Source: Rothia sp035916755 (lineage in GTDB: Bacteria; Actinomycetota; Actinomycetes; Actinomycetales; Micrococcaceae). Taken from it: a stretch of DNA of 64,000 nt. Shown piece by piece: positions 24,971-33,371 of this stretch (its first letter is position 1; every line of letters begins with the position of its first letter). Both the position numbers and the translations under genes were made by a program. The notes beneath the pieces are model-generated. The model made no database searches and was not told the origin of the DNA. It worked only from the letters and a program-made list of their open reading frames with translations. The stretch spans positions 195,967-259,966 of the forward strand of contig NZ_JAYWIX010000005.1 in NCBI RefSeq assembly GCF_035916755.1, read 5' to 3'.

Positions 24971-25849
24971 TTAAGTCTTGTCAGCGTCAGGTGAATCGTG
25001 ACGCCGTTTGTTCAGTTCCGCCTTGCGCTGCTTGGATTTTTTGCTGTTGCGCACAGCTAGCACCGCAAAAATTATCGCTAGTAGCAGAGGCACCCAGGCT
25101 TTGGAGTGCTCAAGCAGAAAGAGCACCCAGTCAGGCGGGGCGGGCAGGTCAACAGAGGGCCAGGGGACGCGCCAGCTAGGGACCGGCAGGTCAAGAGAGG
25201 GCGGGGAAGGGAGGGTGATAACCGGTAGGTCAAGAGCGGGCGGGCGAGGCAGCCGTATTCCAAAATCTGGCAGGAGGCTCCATAGCCAACTGAAGAAACG
25301 GCTAACCAGGGGAGCTCCCAACAAGATGGCGATGTACCAAACAGATCTGCTGATGCCAAAGAGTAAGGGGAAAACAACCCGTTTGGAGGGGCTTGCTTCA
25401 AGGGTCTGGGCGTAGGCTTCGGCACGGCTTCCGGCTGGCGGGTCGAGCTCAAGGTAGTCTGAACCCTTTTTATAGGCGACGACTAGCAGTTCACCGAGAA
25501 AGTTCGTGGTGAGCTTAAGCTGGCCCTTACCCGGGGTTGTCACCACAGCTGATGAATACTTGCCGCTTTTTAGGTTCTTCTCAAGGGGCAGGGAGGAGGG
25601 AATGCCGTTGTAGCGGCCCACTACCTGCCCATTGACCTGCACCCGAATCATCTGCCCGGGGCGGGCGATATATTCAGCCAGGCGCTCCTTGAGGCTGGCT
25701 CCGACTGGCGACTCGTTAAAGGGACTTTCCTTGCCGACGTCCTTACCGTCTGCTGGCCAGTTTTCATCGATGGCTCGCATTTCGGTGTGGTTGCCCTGTT
25801 CTAGGGTGATATGACCGGCAGTGGGGTGGTCAAGTTCCCAGCGGAGCAT
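24971..25849 (-). CDS. Membrane protein of unknown function with proline-rich linker
   Basis: A 292-residue protein I do not recognise. The first 155 residues look like a folded soluble domain, with an internal VNGQVVGRYNGIPSSL turn. A membrane segment follows (about 158-185), then a striking Pro/Leu-rich stretch of alternating LPxPPxLDLPV-type units (about 195-245), a second membrane segment (about 250-270) and a Lys/Arg-rich tail. The proline-rich unit between two helices would form a stiff extended loop. Its ATG overlaps the TAA of the upstream gene (TAATG), so the two are translationally coupled. It ends only 18 bases from the HAIR site of dnaK. Confidence 0.65.
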   Translation of the reverse strand: MLRWELDHPTAGHITLEQGNHTEMRAIDENWPADGKDVGKESPFNESPVGASLKERLAEYIARPGQMIRVQVNGQVVGRYNGIPSSLPLEKNLKSGKYSSAVVTTPGKGQLKLTTNFLGELLVVAYKKGSDYLELDPPAGSRAEAYAQTLEASPSKRVVFPLLFGISRSVWYIAILLGAPLVSRFFSWLWSLLPDFGIRLPRPPALDLPVITLPSPPSLDLPVPSWRVPWPSVDLPAPPDWVLFLLEHSKAWVPLLLAIIFAVLAVRNSKKSKQRKAELNKRRHDSPDADKT

Positions 25850-26280
25850 TATTTTGCCTCCTGACTGCCTTCTTCTGCCTCATCGGTTTTTGAGCCCCAT
25901 TCGTCGATAAATTTCTTGCGCCAGGGGCTGGTGATGAGAGCGTAGAGCAGCAAGAAGCCCCAGATGTACCAGCCAGCGCCTTCGGGGTAGAAGAGCCGGG
26001 TGGCTACCCACATGCTCAGGGTCATGATGAGGGCGAAGGTGAGGTTGCGCCGGAAGGTTCGGGCATCGAAGATAGCTAGGGCGGCAAGGACTAGCGGGGT
26101 AATCACTAGGACGCCCGCTACGGCCTGGGCGGGTACAGCTACTCCCAACACCCAGGGCAGGATGATGAATAGCAGGGGTAGGGCGGCAAGAGCGAGGCGG
26201 TTGCCGCGGCTGCGTTTTGGTTGGCTTGCAGGGGGCTTTTCGCCAGTACGGTCGTCAGTGACCGGTTCTGTAGTGCTCAT
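25849..26280 (-). CDS. Small polytopic membrane protein of unknown function
   Basis: A 143-residue protein with four predicted membrane helices (LALAALPLLFIILPWVLGV, AGVLVITPLVLAALAIF, LTFALIMTLSMWVATRLF, WYIWGFLLLYALIT), a charged N-terminus and an acidic C-terminus. No family motif is recognised. Its stop overlaps the start of the 292-residue membrane protein by one base (TAATG), implying a two-gene operon whose products may act together. Confidence 0.65.
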   Translation of the reverse strand: MSTTEPVTDDRTGEKPPASQPKRSRGNRLALAALPLLFIILPWVLGVAVPAQAVAGVLVITPLVLAALAIFDARTFRRNLTFALIMTLSMWVATRLFYPEGAGWYIWGFLLLYALITSPWRKKFIDEWGSKTDEAEEGSQEAK

Positions 26281-26309
26281 GCCTTAAGACTATAAGCAGG
26301 GTTACGATG

Positions 26310-26484
26310 TAACGCAAAAGCCCCGCAGGTGTGTGCTCTGCGGGGCTTTTGTCATCTCGAAAGAACTCAAGAAACTGAGCGTTTGGCTCTATCACTGTGA
26401 CTCGGCGGTGTGAGCGGTTCACTGCTGTATGAACCAGCCCGCTAGGGGCTACACAGGCTTGATAGGCCATCAAGTGTGTGTACC
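26310..26484 (-). ncRNA. Candidate structured small RNA
   Basis: This 315-bp region between two outward-reading genes (26281-26595) contains an orphan rho-independent terminator and a compact string of hairpins. On the minus strand TATAGT (26491-26496) is a good -10; the -35 is weak. Downstream come CTTGAT/ATCAAG (26458-26463 with 26469-26474, extended by ACAC/GTGT), AGCCC/GGGCT (26436-26440 with 26446-26450) and GGTTCA/TGAACC (26416-26421 with 26430-26435), and then the terminator at 26316-26350. The transcript would be about 175 nucleotides. It does not match any RNA family I know. No reading frame inside it looks coding. Confidence 0.5.
26316..26350. terminator. Strong orphan terminator
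   Basis: AAAAGCCCCGCAG (26316-26328) pairs perfectly with CTGCGGGGCTTTT (26338-26350), with a nine-base loop and flanking A and T runs, so it can work on either strand. Both flanking genes start, rather than end, on either side of it. It is therefore best explained as the end of the candidate small RNA. Confidence 0.85.
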
Positions 26485-26595
26485 TGTAAGACTATACACA
26501 GATTGCTGTGATATTTCTTCCTATGGGCGAACATTCTTGTACCTTTTTGTCAGTTTTCGTGAAATGACTGAGATTGCCGGTGGGAACATGAGAGC

Positions 26596-27081
26596 ATGAT
26601 GGTCATGTATCGAATCATGACTGTGTGTACCGGGAATATCTGCCGCTCTCCGATGGGCGAATATCTGATTAGACAGGCTGCCAGGGAGGCCGGCCTTGAG
26701 CTTGAGGTTGCTTCAAGCGGGATTTCGAATGAGGAGGAAGGCAACCCGATTGACCGCCGCGCCAAGAAGGTCTTAGATGAGCTAAACATCAACACCAGCT
26801 CCCATCGAGCCAAGCAGTTCACGCGCGCTGATTTTGACCGCTACGACCTGGTGCTTGCTATGGACACCAGCCACTACCGCCGCTTGCAGCAGCTGGCCCC
26901 CACCCCGCAGGCGGCTCAGAAGGTTCGGCTCATGCGCGAGTTTGATCCGGCCCTAACCGGCCAGCCCCTCGATGAACTGGGAATCTATGACCCCTGGTAC
27001 GGGGATATGAGCGACTTTTACGAAACCTTTCAGATGATTCGGGATGCCGTGCCCGGAGTCATCGAGTGTGCTCGAGGCTAG
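26596..27081 (+). CDS. Low-molecular-weight protein-tyrosine phosphatase
   Basis: A 161-residue phosphatase with the P-loop CTGNICR at residues 11-17, followed by SPM, and the general-acid aspartate in DPWYGD near residue 133. These are the active-site elements of the LMW-PTP family (MptpA/Wzb type), which dephosphorylates tyrosine-phosphorylated proteins. Several ATGs lie close together (26596, 26599, 26605); the exact start is uncertain and no strong ribosome-binding site is seen. Its last 14 bases overlap the next gene, a P-loop kinase, suggesting coordinated translation. Confidence 0.9.
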   Translation: MMVMYRIMTVCTGNICRSPMGEYLIRQAAREAGLELEVASSGISNEEEGNPIDRRAKKVLDELNINTSSHRAKQFTRADFDRYDLVLAMDTSHYRRLQQLAPTPQAAQKVRLMREFDPALTGQPLDELGIYDPWYGDMSDFYETFQMIRDAVPGVIECARG

Positions 27082-27685
27082 ATCAGCGGTGCAAGTTCTT
27101 GGCATGCCGACTTTGGCTGAGCAGGTTATAGCCACCCGGCAAAAGGTGGTGGAACAACGCCCTGTGCTGGTGGCTCTTGATGGACGCAGTGGGGCGGGTA
27201 AGACCACTCTGGCAGGTGAGTTGGCGGCTTGTGTGCGGGGGCGGGGGCTGGTTGTTGAGGTTTTCCACCTTGAGGATTTGTATCAGGGTTGGGAGGGTTT
27301 GGCACAGGCGGCGCGGGTGTGGCAGCGGTTGGCTGAGGCGGTGATGGACGGGCGGGCCAACTTCCCTGGGTCTGCTCCGCGCTGGTTTGGCTGGGATTGG
27401 TCTGCTTCCAAGCCGACCGGGCCGCATACCTTGACTGTGCCGGAGGAACTGAGGGGTGGCGTCCTGCTGGCTGAGGGTGTGGGGGCTTTGACCGGTGCCC
27501 ACGATGTGGGTGTTTTCGTGGAGCTTGATGCTGACCGGCGCAGGCAGCGGGCGCTGGCCCGCGACGGGGAGACCTACCGCCCCTACTGGGACATGTGGGC
27601 AGCCCAGGAAGATGAACTCCTGGCCCACCAAGAAGCTATCTACCGGGATAGCAAACACATATCCTTCCCCATGCCAGAGGAGTAG
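27068..27685 (+). CDS. P-loop kinase, uridine kinase-like
   Basis: A 205-residue ATP-binding protein of the uridine kinase-like group. Walker A is GRSGAGKTT at residues 39-47; VEVFHLEDLYQGW is the usual switch/Walker B-like strand, and LRGGVLLAEGVGAL another core strand. The C-terminal RRRQRALARDGETYRPYWDMW looks like the lid arginine segment. GTG at 27068 with GGAG nine bases upstream is preferred; ATG at 27104 is the alternative. The substrate is unknown. With the GTG start it overlaps the phosphatase gene by 14 bases. Confidence 0.75.
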   Translation: MLEARSAVQVLGMPTLAEQVIATRQKVVEQRPVLVALDGRSGAGKTTLAGELAACVRGRGLVVEVFHLEDLYQGWEGLAQAARVWQRLAEAVMDGRANFPGSAPRWFGWDWSASKPTGPHTLTVPEELRGGVLLAEGVGALTGAHDVGVFVELDADRRRQRALARDGETYRPYWDMWAAQEDELLAHQEAIYRDSKHISFPMPEE

Positions 27686-27726
27686 GGTAGAGGGGTAGGC
27701 CTCACAGAAAGCACAGAAGAAGAACC

Positions 27727-28953
27727 GTGACCCTCCCACAGTCGTCCTCACCTAAGCCCTTCCCCATTTCACTGATTTTTACCCTCTCCACCCTCTCTGC
27801 GGTGGGGCCATTAGCCATTGATGCCTACCTGGCGGCTATGCCCACCATCACCCAGGATCTAGGGACCACAGCCACCCGCACCCAGCTGACTCTAACCGCT
27901 TTTATGCTGGGCATGGCCCTAGGCCAGCTGGTCATTGGCCCCCTCTCAGACCTCATCGGCCGGGTACGCCCCCTCTACATCAGCGTGCTGGTCTCCCTGG
28001 CGGCAACCATCGCCTGTATCTTTGTGCCCAATGTTGAGCTCTTCATAGCGGCCCGCTTTATCATGGGTGCCGCGGCGGCCTCCGGCATGGTTATTTCCCG
28101 CGCTATCGTTGCCGACTCCACTGTGGGCCTGCAAACGGCCAAGCTCATGGGCATCATGATGATGATTAACAGTTTCGCCCCTGTGATTGCTCCCCTGCTG
28201 GGCGGCGTGATTCTGGAGTTCGCCACCTGGCGCACTATCTTCACCGTCATTGCCGCCTTCATGGCTGTCTCTACCATCTGCGTCTATACCTTCGTGCGCG
28301 AAACCCTACCGGTCGAAAAGCGCCGTACCGGCGGCCTGGCCACTACCTACCGGGGCATCGGGGAGGTTCTCAAGATTCCCCGCTTCCGCGGCTACATGCT
28401 GACCATGACCCTGGCCTTTGGCTCTATCTTTGCCTACGTTTCGGCTTCCACCTATGTGCTACAGAATGTGCTGGGACTTTCTTCCCTGCACTACACCTGG
28501 GTCTTTGGCATCAACTCTATGGGCATCGTTGCTATGAGCTCCCTGGCAACCTACCTGGTCGGCAGGGTAGCTATCCGCCGGACGCTCACCGTCGGTGTGG
28601 TGCTCATGTTCACCGCCGCTGTGCTCATCACCGGCACCTTCTTAGCCGGTATCACCCTGGTGCCCACCCTCATTTTCTTCTTTATGACCACCTGCGCCAT
28701 GGGCCTGATTGCCGGTAATGCTAGTTCCTTGGCCTTGATGGAGGGCCGCCACCTTGCCGGGTCGGCCTCGGCTGTACTGGGTACGGTGCAGTCCCTGATG
28801 GGTGGGCTGGCGACCGCCCTATCTGCCTTAGGCGGCGGCCATGCGGTGCTCCCCCTGGCCTTCACCATGCTAGGCTTTTCCGCCCTCTCCCTCCTGGCCC
28901 TCCTGACCACACCCACAGCAGAGGCGGACTACGCCAAAGGGGCTAGGCGTTAA
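27727..28953 (+). CDS. MFS multidrug exporter, Bcr/CflA family
   Basis: A 408-residue 12-helix major facilitator. GPLAIDAYLAAMPTITQDLG at the end of helix 1, and LGQLVIGPLSDLIGRVRPLY, are characteristic of the Bcr/CflA (DHA1) subfamily that exports bicyclomycin, chloramphenicol, sulfonamides or cysteine in other bacteria. It has a GTG start with an AGAAGA-type ribosome-binding site. It lies 41 bases after the kinase gene and may be the third gene of that operon. Substrate unknown. Confidence 0.87.
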   Translation: MTLPQSSSPKPFPISLIFTLSTLSAVGPLAIDAYLAAMPTITQDLGTTATRTQLTLTAFMLGMALGQLVIGPLSDLIGRVRPLYISVLVSLAATIACIFVPNVELFIAARFIMGAAAASGMVISRAIVADSTVGLQTAKLMGIMMMINSFAPVIAPLLGGVILEFATWRTIFTVIAAFMAVSTICVYTFVRETLPVEKRRTGGLATTYRGIGEVLKIPRFRGYMLTMTLAFGSIFAYVSASTYVLQNVLGLSSLHYTWVFGINSMGIVAMSSLATYLVGRVAIRRTLTVGVVLMFTAAVLITGTFLAGITLVPTLIFFFMTTCAMGLIAGNASSLALMEGRHLAGSASAVLGTVQSLMGGLATALSALGGGHAVLPLAFTMLGFSALSLLALLTTPTAEADYAKGARR

Positions 28954-29121
28954 CCTGCCCTATTCCTCATTTTTGCCTTGAGCAGTTGCTGGCCTGACAG
29001 ACTGAGTCGATGAAGTGAGCCGGTGCGTCAGCACTAAAGAGCGAACGGAATCACCTGAGCCTGCGAAGGTGTGAGCCTGTGAAACCCCTTTTGAATAAGT
29101 CTCGTAGATTGAGGGATTTAC

Positions 29122-30033
29122 TTAGCAGGGGTGGTCGTGAGATACGGCTTCAGTGTCTTGAGCCAAATACCCCAGCAACTCCTGGGTCAGCTTCCCCTCC
29201 TGGGCAAGGGGGGTACCGTTGAGGTGGGTGACCGGGGCTAGTAGGCGCACCGAGGACGCCAGCCACACGGCGTCCGCCTCCAGCAGGTCCTGGGGGTAGA
29301 GGGGCCCGTAGCCGAGCTCCCAGCCGGCAGCGCGAGCGCCCGCAAAGATAGCTCCCTGGGTGGTGCCGGGCAGAATGCCGTGGGCCGGTTCGGGGGTGTA
29401 GAGCACCTTCTTCTGCCCATCGGTCTTGGCAACGATTACCGATGAGGTTGCCCCCTCAAGGATGCGGCGGTCCTCGGTCACCCAGATGGCGTCGTCCGCA
29501 CCGTGTTTGCTCACATAGCGCAGGACCGACATATTGATGGCGTAGGAGAGGGTCTTGGCTCCGGCCAGGAGCCAGGGGTAGGCGGAATCTTCGGCAGGGT
29601 CGTGGCCGCGGGGTAGGAGCATGACCCGCACCCCCTGCTGGCGCTGGCGCAGAATCGTGGGTGAGGACGGGGCTACCGTTACCCAGGTGTGGGGGCCGGC
29701 TTCAACGGTACCGCGGGAGATAATGATTTTGACGGTGTGCTCTTCGCCCAGGAGGGTCTGGGCGCCGGGGCCTGCTGCTTCTAGGGCGGTGGAGAGAGCG
29801 GCCCGTAGTTTATCTTCATCAGGTAGGGGCAGGTCGAGTAGGCGGGCGGAACCGGCCAGGCGAGTCAGGTGGGCTTCAAATTTACGGACGCGGCGGTTAG
29901 CGGCCAGCATGGTTTCAAAGACACCGTCGCCGCGGGTCAGCCCCTGATCTTCAATGTTGATGAGGGGGGCGGTGGCATCGACCAGTTCACCGGCAGGGTT
30001 TTCTTGGGTGAGCATTACAACAGTTGTAGTCAT
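29122..30033 (-). CDS. pabC: Aminodeoxychorismate lyase / class IV aminotransferase
   Basis: A 303-residue PLP fold-type IV enzyme. The lysine that binds PLP is probably Lys160 in LLAGAKTLSYAINM; NIEDQGLTRGDGVFETM and ILEGATSSVIVAK are the typical substrate- and phosphate-binding segments. In most actinobacteria this protein is annotated PabC, which releases pyruvate from 4-amino-4-deoxychorismate to give p-aminobenzoate for folate. A D-amino-acid or branched-chain aminotransferase cannot be excluded. It lies on the same strand as ykoEDC but is separated by a 242-bp structured gap. Confidence 0.78.
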   Translation of the reverse strand: MTTTVVMLTQENPAGELVDATAPLINIEDQGLTRGDGVFETMLAANRRVRKFEAHLTRLAGSARLLDLPLPDEDKLRAALSTALEAAGPGAQTLLGEEHTVKIIISRGTVEAGPHTWVTVAPSSPTILRQRQQGVRVMLLPRGHDPAEDSAYPWLLAGAKTLSYAINMSVLRYVSKHGADDAIWVTEDRRILEGATSSVIVAKTDGQKKVLYTPEPAHGILPGTTQGAIFAGARAAGWELGYGPLYPQDLLEADAVWLASSVRLLAPVTHLNGTPLAQEGKLTQELLGYLAQDTEAVSHDHPC

Positions 30034-30275
30034 ACTTCCAAGCCTAACCCTTAACGCTGATGCTCCCGCGGCAACCTGGCGTTAGGGGTTACGGGGCGGG
30101 AGCACCTGATGCGAGCACCGCGTGCGGTGCGAGCGTTCTTCAAGCCCTCTGGTCGGAGGCTCGAACTCTTTCCCGGCGACACCAGGCGTGGGGTCTAGTG
30201 ACCGGGTGCATACTTTTACTCTAACCCTGGGCGCGGGGCTTTCTCAAAGATTTTTGGACTTTTTAGGTCATATTT
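30034..30275 (-). other. Structured gap between ykoC and pabC
   Basis: No reading frame here looks coding. Several exact inverted repeats are packed together: TGCTCCCGC/GCGGGAGCA (30061-30069 with 30096-30104), a 13-bp repeat (30045-30057 with 30079-30091, one G-T), GCACCGC/GCGGTGC and CCCGG/CCGGG further upstream. The first two interleave, so they form either a pseudoknot or two alternative states. The 13-bp arm ends 12 bases from the pabC start. It may be a regulatory leader of pabC. I cannot match it to a known riboswitch class. Confidence 0.45.
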
Positions 30276-31076
30276 TTACTGCCACACCCAGGTGAGGGTG
30301 CCAGCAAGTCCCGATGTCACGTAGCCGATGATGAGCGTTCCCAGACAGCACAGCAGGAAGGTCACATCGTCCCTGCTGTAGACGGGAATGCGGGCCCAGG
30401 TGCGGGGCCCGGCACCGAAGCCACGGGCTTCCATGGTGACAGCCAGGCGGGTGCCCCGTCGGATAGCCTGCACCAGCAGGGCAAAGGTCTGCCCGGCCAG
30501 TGTGCGGACGCGGCGGAACAGGGAGTCACTTGCCCCTAGCCCGCGCGCCCGCCGTGCCTGACCCAGGGTATGCCATTCGCTGAACATGAGCCCTAGCAGG
30601 CGCAGGGCGGCCAAAGCGGCCAGGACGAAGCGGGCCGGGAGTTTAGCGGTCTGGGCCAGGGAGTCGCCCAGGTGGGTGGGGTCGGTGGTGGTGATGAGTA
30701 AGAGGCTGGGAAGAATCAAGGCCAGGCCACGAACCATCAGGGAGATACCCATGGCAAGGGAGTCGGTGGTGATCCAGATGAACCCCACATGGAGTACCGT
30801 CTCCCCCGTTTTATCGGCGATCAGCGAGGTGGACCAGCCGGTAAGCAGGGTGCCAATCAGCAGGGGCCAGAAACGGGCCAGCAGGGCAAAGGGCTGCACG
30901 CCCCAGGCTTTGAGCAGAGCCAGTTCAAGAGCAAAAACTACCAGGGCTGTGCCCCAGTCTTTGATGAGCAGCAGCCCTATCGACAGCAGGAAGGTAGCCA
31001 GCAGCTTGGTGCCCGCGTTGAGTTTTCCGGCGCGGCTACGGTGGGCAGGGCCTAGCGCGAAAAGGTCAAGAGCCAT
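30276..31076 (-). CDS. ykoC: ECF transporter transmembrane protein (EcfT), YkoC
   Basis: A 266-residue integral membrane coupling protein. The two cytoplasmic Ala-Arg-Gly motifs that contact the ATPases are present: RRARGLG in the first coupling helix and MEARGFG in the second. It links the substrate-binding YkoE to the YkoD ATPase. Its start overlaps the 3' end of ykoD by 11 bases. The operon ykoE-ykoD-ykoC is controlled by a TPP riboswitch, identifying thiamine or its HMP precursor as substrate. Confidence 0.9.
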   Translation of the reverse strand: MALDLFALGPAHRSRAGKLNAGTKLLATFLLSIGLLLIKDWGTALVVFALELALLKAWGVQPFALLARFWPLLIGTLLTGWSTSLIADKTGETVLHVGFIWITTDSLAMGISLMVRGLALILPSLLLITTTDPTHLGDSLAQTAKLPARFVLAALAALRLLGLMFSEWHTLGQARRARGLGASDSLFRRVRTLAGQTFALLVQAIRRGTRLAVTMEARGFGAGPRTWARIPVYSRDDVTFLLCCLGTLIIGYVTSGLAGTLTWVWQ

Positions 31077-32667
31077 GGGCAGGTTCCGCTTTCTGCAAGG
31101 TCAGGCGCTTACCGCCGAGGGCCGCTACATAGTCTGTATCGTGGGTTACCGAAATAATGGCAAGCCCCCGGTCAAGCAGTTCTTTGATGAGGGTGACGAG
31201 CTCGGCCCAGGTGGTGGCGTCCTGCCCGAAGGTAGGTTCATCAAGTACCAAAATAGCCGGTTCGGTGGCCAGAGCTGTGGCTACCGACAGCCGCCGTTTT
31301 TCACCGCCCGAGAGGGTGAAGGGATTGGCATCAGCCAGGTGGGTAAGGCGCAGGCGGGCTAGGAGCTCATCGGTGCGGGCAGCCAGCCGGTCTTCATCAA
31401 TCTTCTCCTTGCGCACACGGGCCAGGTGCCGGGGGCCAAACTCTAGTTCTGCGCGCACGGTGGGGGCAAGGAACTGTTGTTCCGGCTCCTGGAAGACCAG
31501 ACCGATGCGGTCGGCCAGCTCGGCAGCGGGCCACCTAGCAGGGTCGGAACTGCGATGCCTAGCGGGTAGACCCGCGGTGAGTGTCTCGTGGGCGTAGACC
31601 TGCCCCGTAGCCGGGTAGATTAGCCCGGCAAGGGTCAGCGCCAGGGTCGATTTCCCGGCCCCGTTGGGCCCCAGCAGAGCCAGGTGCTCCCCGGAGGAAA
31701 GGGGCAGGTTGATTCCACTAGCCAGGGTGGGCAGATCGAGGGTGGGCACCTGCCCCGTAGCGATAGCACGGGAGCGCTCCTTGCGCTGGCGACGAGTAGG
31801 TAGCTGCCGGGTCAGGCTCACCTCGCGGGCTTCAAGTAACGGGGAGGGCTCGTCCTCTCCCTGCCCGGGGCGGACGTCCGCCCCCTCCTGCTCTACCCGG
31901 GGCGGGTGGGGCACATAGCCGGGCACCCACACCCCACCGGCAATGAGCTGGTCGCGGGCCTGTTCCAGCACCAGCGCAGGCGGGCCATCAAAGCTAATTC
32001 CGCCCTGAGCATCGAGCACCAGCACCCGGTCAACGTGCTCTGCCCAAATACCAACCCGGTGTTCAATAACCACCAGGGTAGCACCCGATGCGGCAGCGGC
32101 GGCCAGGACGGCATCGCGCACCTCAAGCACGCCCGCCGGATCAAGGTTGGCGGTGGGTTCGTCCAGGAGCAGGGCACCGGGGTGCATAGCCAAGATGCCG
32201 GCTAAGCCCAGCCTCTGCTTCTGCCCGCCAGAAAGAGCCGAGGTGGAACGGTCAAGGGGCAGGGAGCCCAGACCGACAGCGTCCAGAGCCCAGGTCACCC
32301 GGTCCCAGATATCCTCGCGGGGCACCCCCAGGTTCTCGGGCCCAAAGGCCACGTCATCGCCCACCCGCGCCAACACCACCGAGCTTTCGGGGTCCTGCTG
32401 CATGAGCCCGCAGACCCCGCGGGCCTCGGTGGGAGCCTGCCCGTTGACAGTCAGCTCACCTAGCTGGGTTTGGTCGTCCTCATCAACAAGCAGACCCGCC
32501 ATGGCGTGCAGCAGAGTCGATTTGCCCGCGCCAGATGGGCCCACCAGGAGCACCTTCTGCCCCGGGGCAATCTCAAAGTTCAGCCCCGAAAAGGCAGGGG
32601 TGGCCCGCCCGGGGTGATGCCAGCCAAAATCACGGGCCACAAAGCGGGCCCCCTGCTCTACCTGCAC
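31066..32667 (-). CDS. ykoD: ECF transporter ATPase with two fused ATP-binding domains, YkoD
   Basis: A 533-residue protein in which both ECF ATPase domains are fused. Domain 1 has GPSGAGKST (about 43-51), ALSGGQKQRLGLAG and LLLDEPTANLD. Domain 2 has GPNGAGKST, TLSGGEKRRLSV and LVLDEPTFGQD. Both sites look intact. A GTG start with AGGCAGG upstream lies 15 bases after ykoE. It energises uptake through YkoC and YkoE. Confidence 0.92.
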   Translation of the reverse strand: MQVEQGARFVARDFGWHHPGRATPAFSGLNFEIAPGQKVLLVGPSGAGKSTLLHAMAGLLVDEDDQTQLGELTVNGQAPTEARGVCGLMQQDPESSVVLARVGDDVAFGPENLGVPREDIWDRVTWALDAVGLGSLPLDRSTSALSGGQKQRLGLAGILAMHPGALLLDEPTANLDPAGVLEVRDAVLAAAAASGATLVVIEHRVGIWAEHVDRVLVLDAQGGISFDGPPALVLEQARDQLIAGGVWVPGYVPHPPRVEQEGADVRPGQGEDEPSPLLEAREVSLTRQLPTRRQRKERSRAIATGQVPTLDLPTLASGINLPLSSGEHLALLGPNGAGKSTLALTLAGLIYPATGQVYAHETLTAGLPARHRSSDPARWPAAELADRIGLVFQEPEQQFLAPTVRAELEFGPRHLARVRKEKIDEDRLAARTDELLARLRLTHLADANPFTLSGGEKRRLSVATALATEPAILVLDEPTFGQDATTWAELVTLIKELLDRGLAIISVTHDTDYVAALGGKRLTLQKAEPAHGS

Positions 32668-32682
32668 GCGCCTGCCTCTGCT

Positions 32683-33303
32683 CTAGGCCTGGGAACGGGG
32701 TGAGGTGCTAGCCCGGCGGCTACGGTTACGACCGGCAGCCAGGGAGTCCAGCACACCGGTGGTAGCCAGGGCACGGGTCAGCAACCAGGAGACCAGGCCA
32801 GCCAGCAGGGTGCCGGAAATAATGCCGCACACCGCGTAGGTGACAGCCTTGGAGCCCTCAAAGACGCCCGCATAGTAGATAAAGAGCTCAGAAATACTCA
32901 TAAAGGCACCGGCAGAAGCACCCGCCAACAGGGCGGTGCCCAGGTTCCAGACGCGGTAGGCAAAGAGCAGGAAGACCAGTTCGGTACCCAGACCCTGAAT
33001 AATGCCGGAAAGAATGATGGCAACAGAGTAGCTACTGCCCAGCAGCATAGAAATCACCGCCGCCAGCAGTTCGGTGTAGAGGGCAGCGCCGGGTTTACGG
33101 ATGATATAGCCGCCAAGGACGCCCGCAATCAGCCAGGTACCGCCCACCAGGGAGGCGTACTCGGGGGCCAGGGCCAGGGCGGTTTGGGCCATGTTGTAGC
33201 CGCCGTTATTCCAGGCCCAGAAAAGCACAGCGCAGGCAACAGCCAGCACAGAAGCTACTACGATATCGTTAACGCGCCAGGTCAGCGCAGCTTTCTTAGA
33301 CAT
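32683..33303 (-). CDS. ykoE: Thiamine/HMP-specific ECF S-component YkoE
   Basis: A 206-residue S-component with five or six membrane helices (VASVLAVACAVLFWAWN, YASLVGGTWLIAGVLGGYII, YTELLAAVISMLLGSSYS, VYRV-type helices to the C-terminus). The PGAALYTELLAAVISMLLGSSY segment is typical of YkoE. It binds thiamine or hydroxymethylpyrimidine and is the first gene of the operon. AAAGGAAGG precedes the ATG and is masked by the riboswitch-linked hairpin at 33312-33334. Confidence 0.92.
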   Translation of the reverse strand: MSKKAALTWRVNDIVVASVLAVACAVLFWAWNNGGYNMAQTALALAPEYASLVGGTWLIAGVLGGYIIRKPGAALYTELLAAVISMLLGSSYSVAIILSGIIQGLGTELVFLLFAYRVWNLGTALLAGASAGAFMSISELFIYYAGVFEGSKAVTYAVCGIISGTLLAGLVSWLLTRALATTGVLDSLAAGRNRSRRASTSPRSQA

Positions 33304-33311
33304 AAAGCCTT

Positions 33312-33334
33312 CCTTTGGTGTGGTACAGCAAAGG
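33312..33334 (-). promoter_or_regulatory. Hairpin masking the ykoE ribosome-binding site
   Basis: On the transcribed strand CCTTTG (33329-33334) pairs with CAAAGG (33312-33317), the latter containing the Shine-Dalgarno sequence eight bases before the ykoE ATG. This is a plausible expression platform for translational control by the TPP riboswitch. A GGCAGG/CCTGCC hairpin lies between it and the aptamer. Confidence 0.65.
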
Positions 33335-33371
33335 GGGCATGCACAGGCAGGGGACAGCCTGCCGTTCTTTT

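Noticed and set aside
26255..26473. 72-codon minus-strand frame
   Set aside because: It runs through the terminator and hairpins of the candidate small RNA and into the next gene, and has no coding character.
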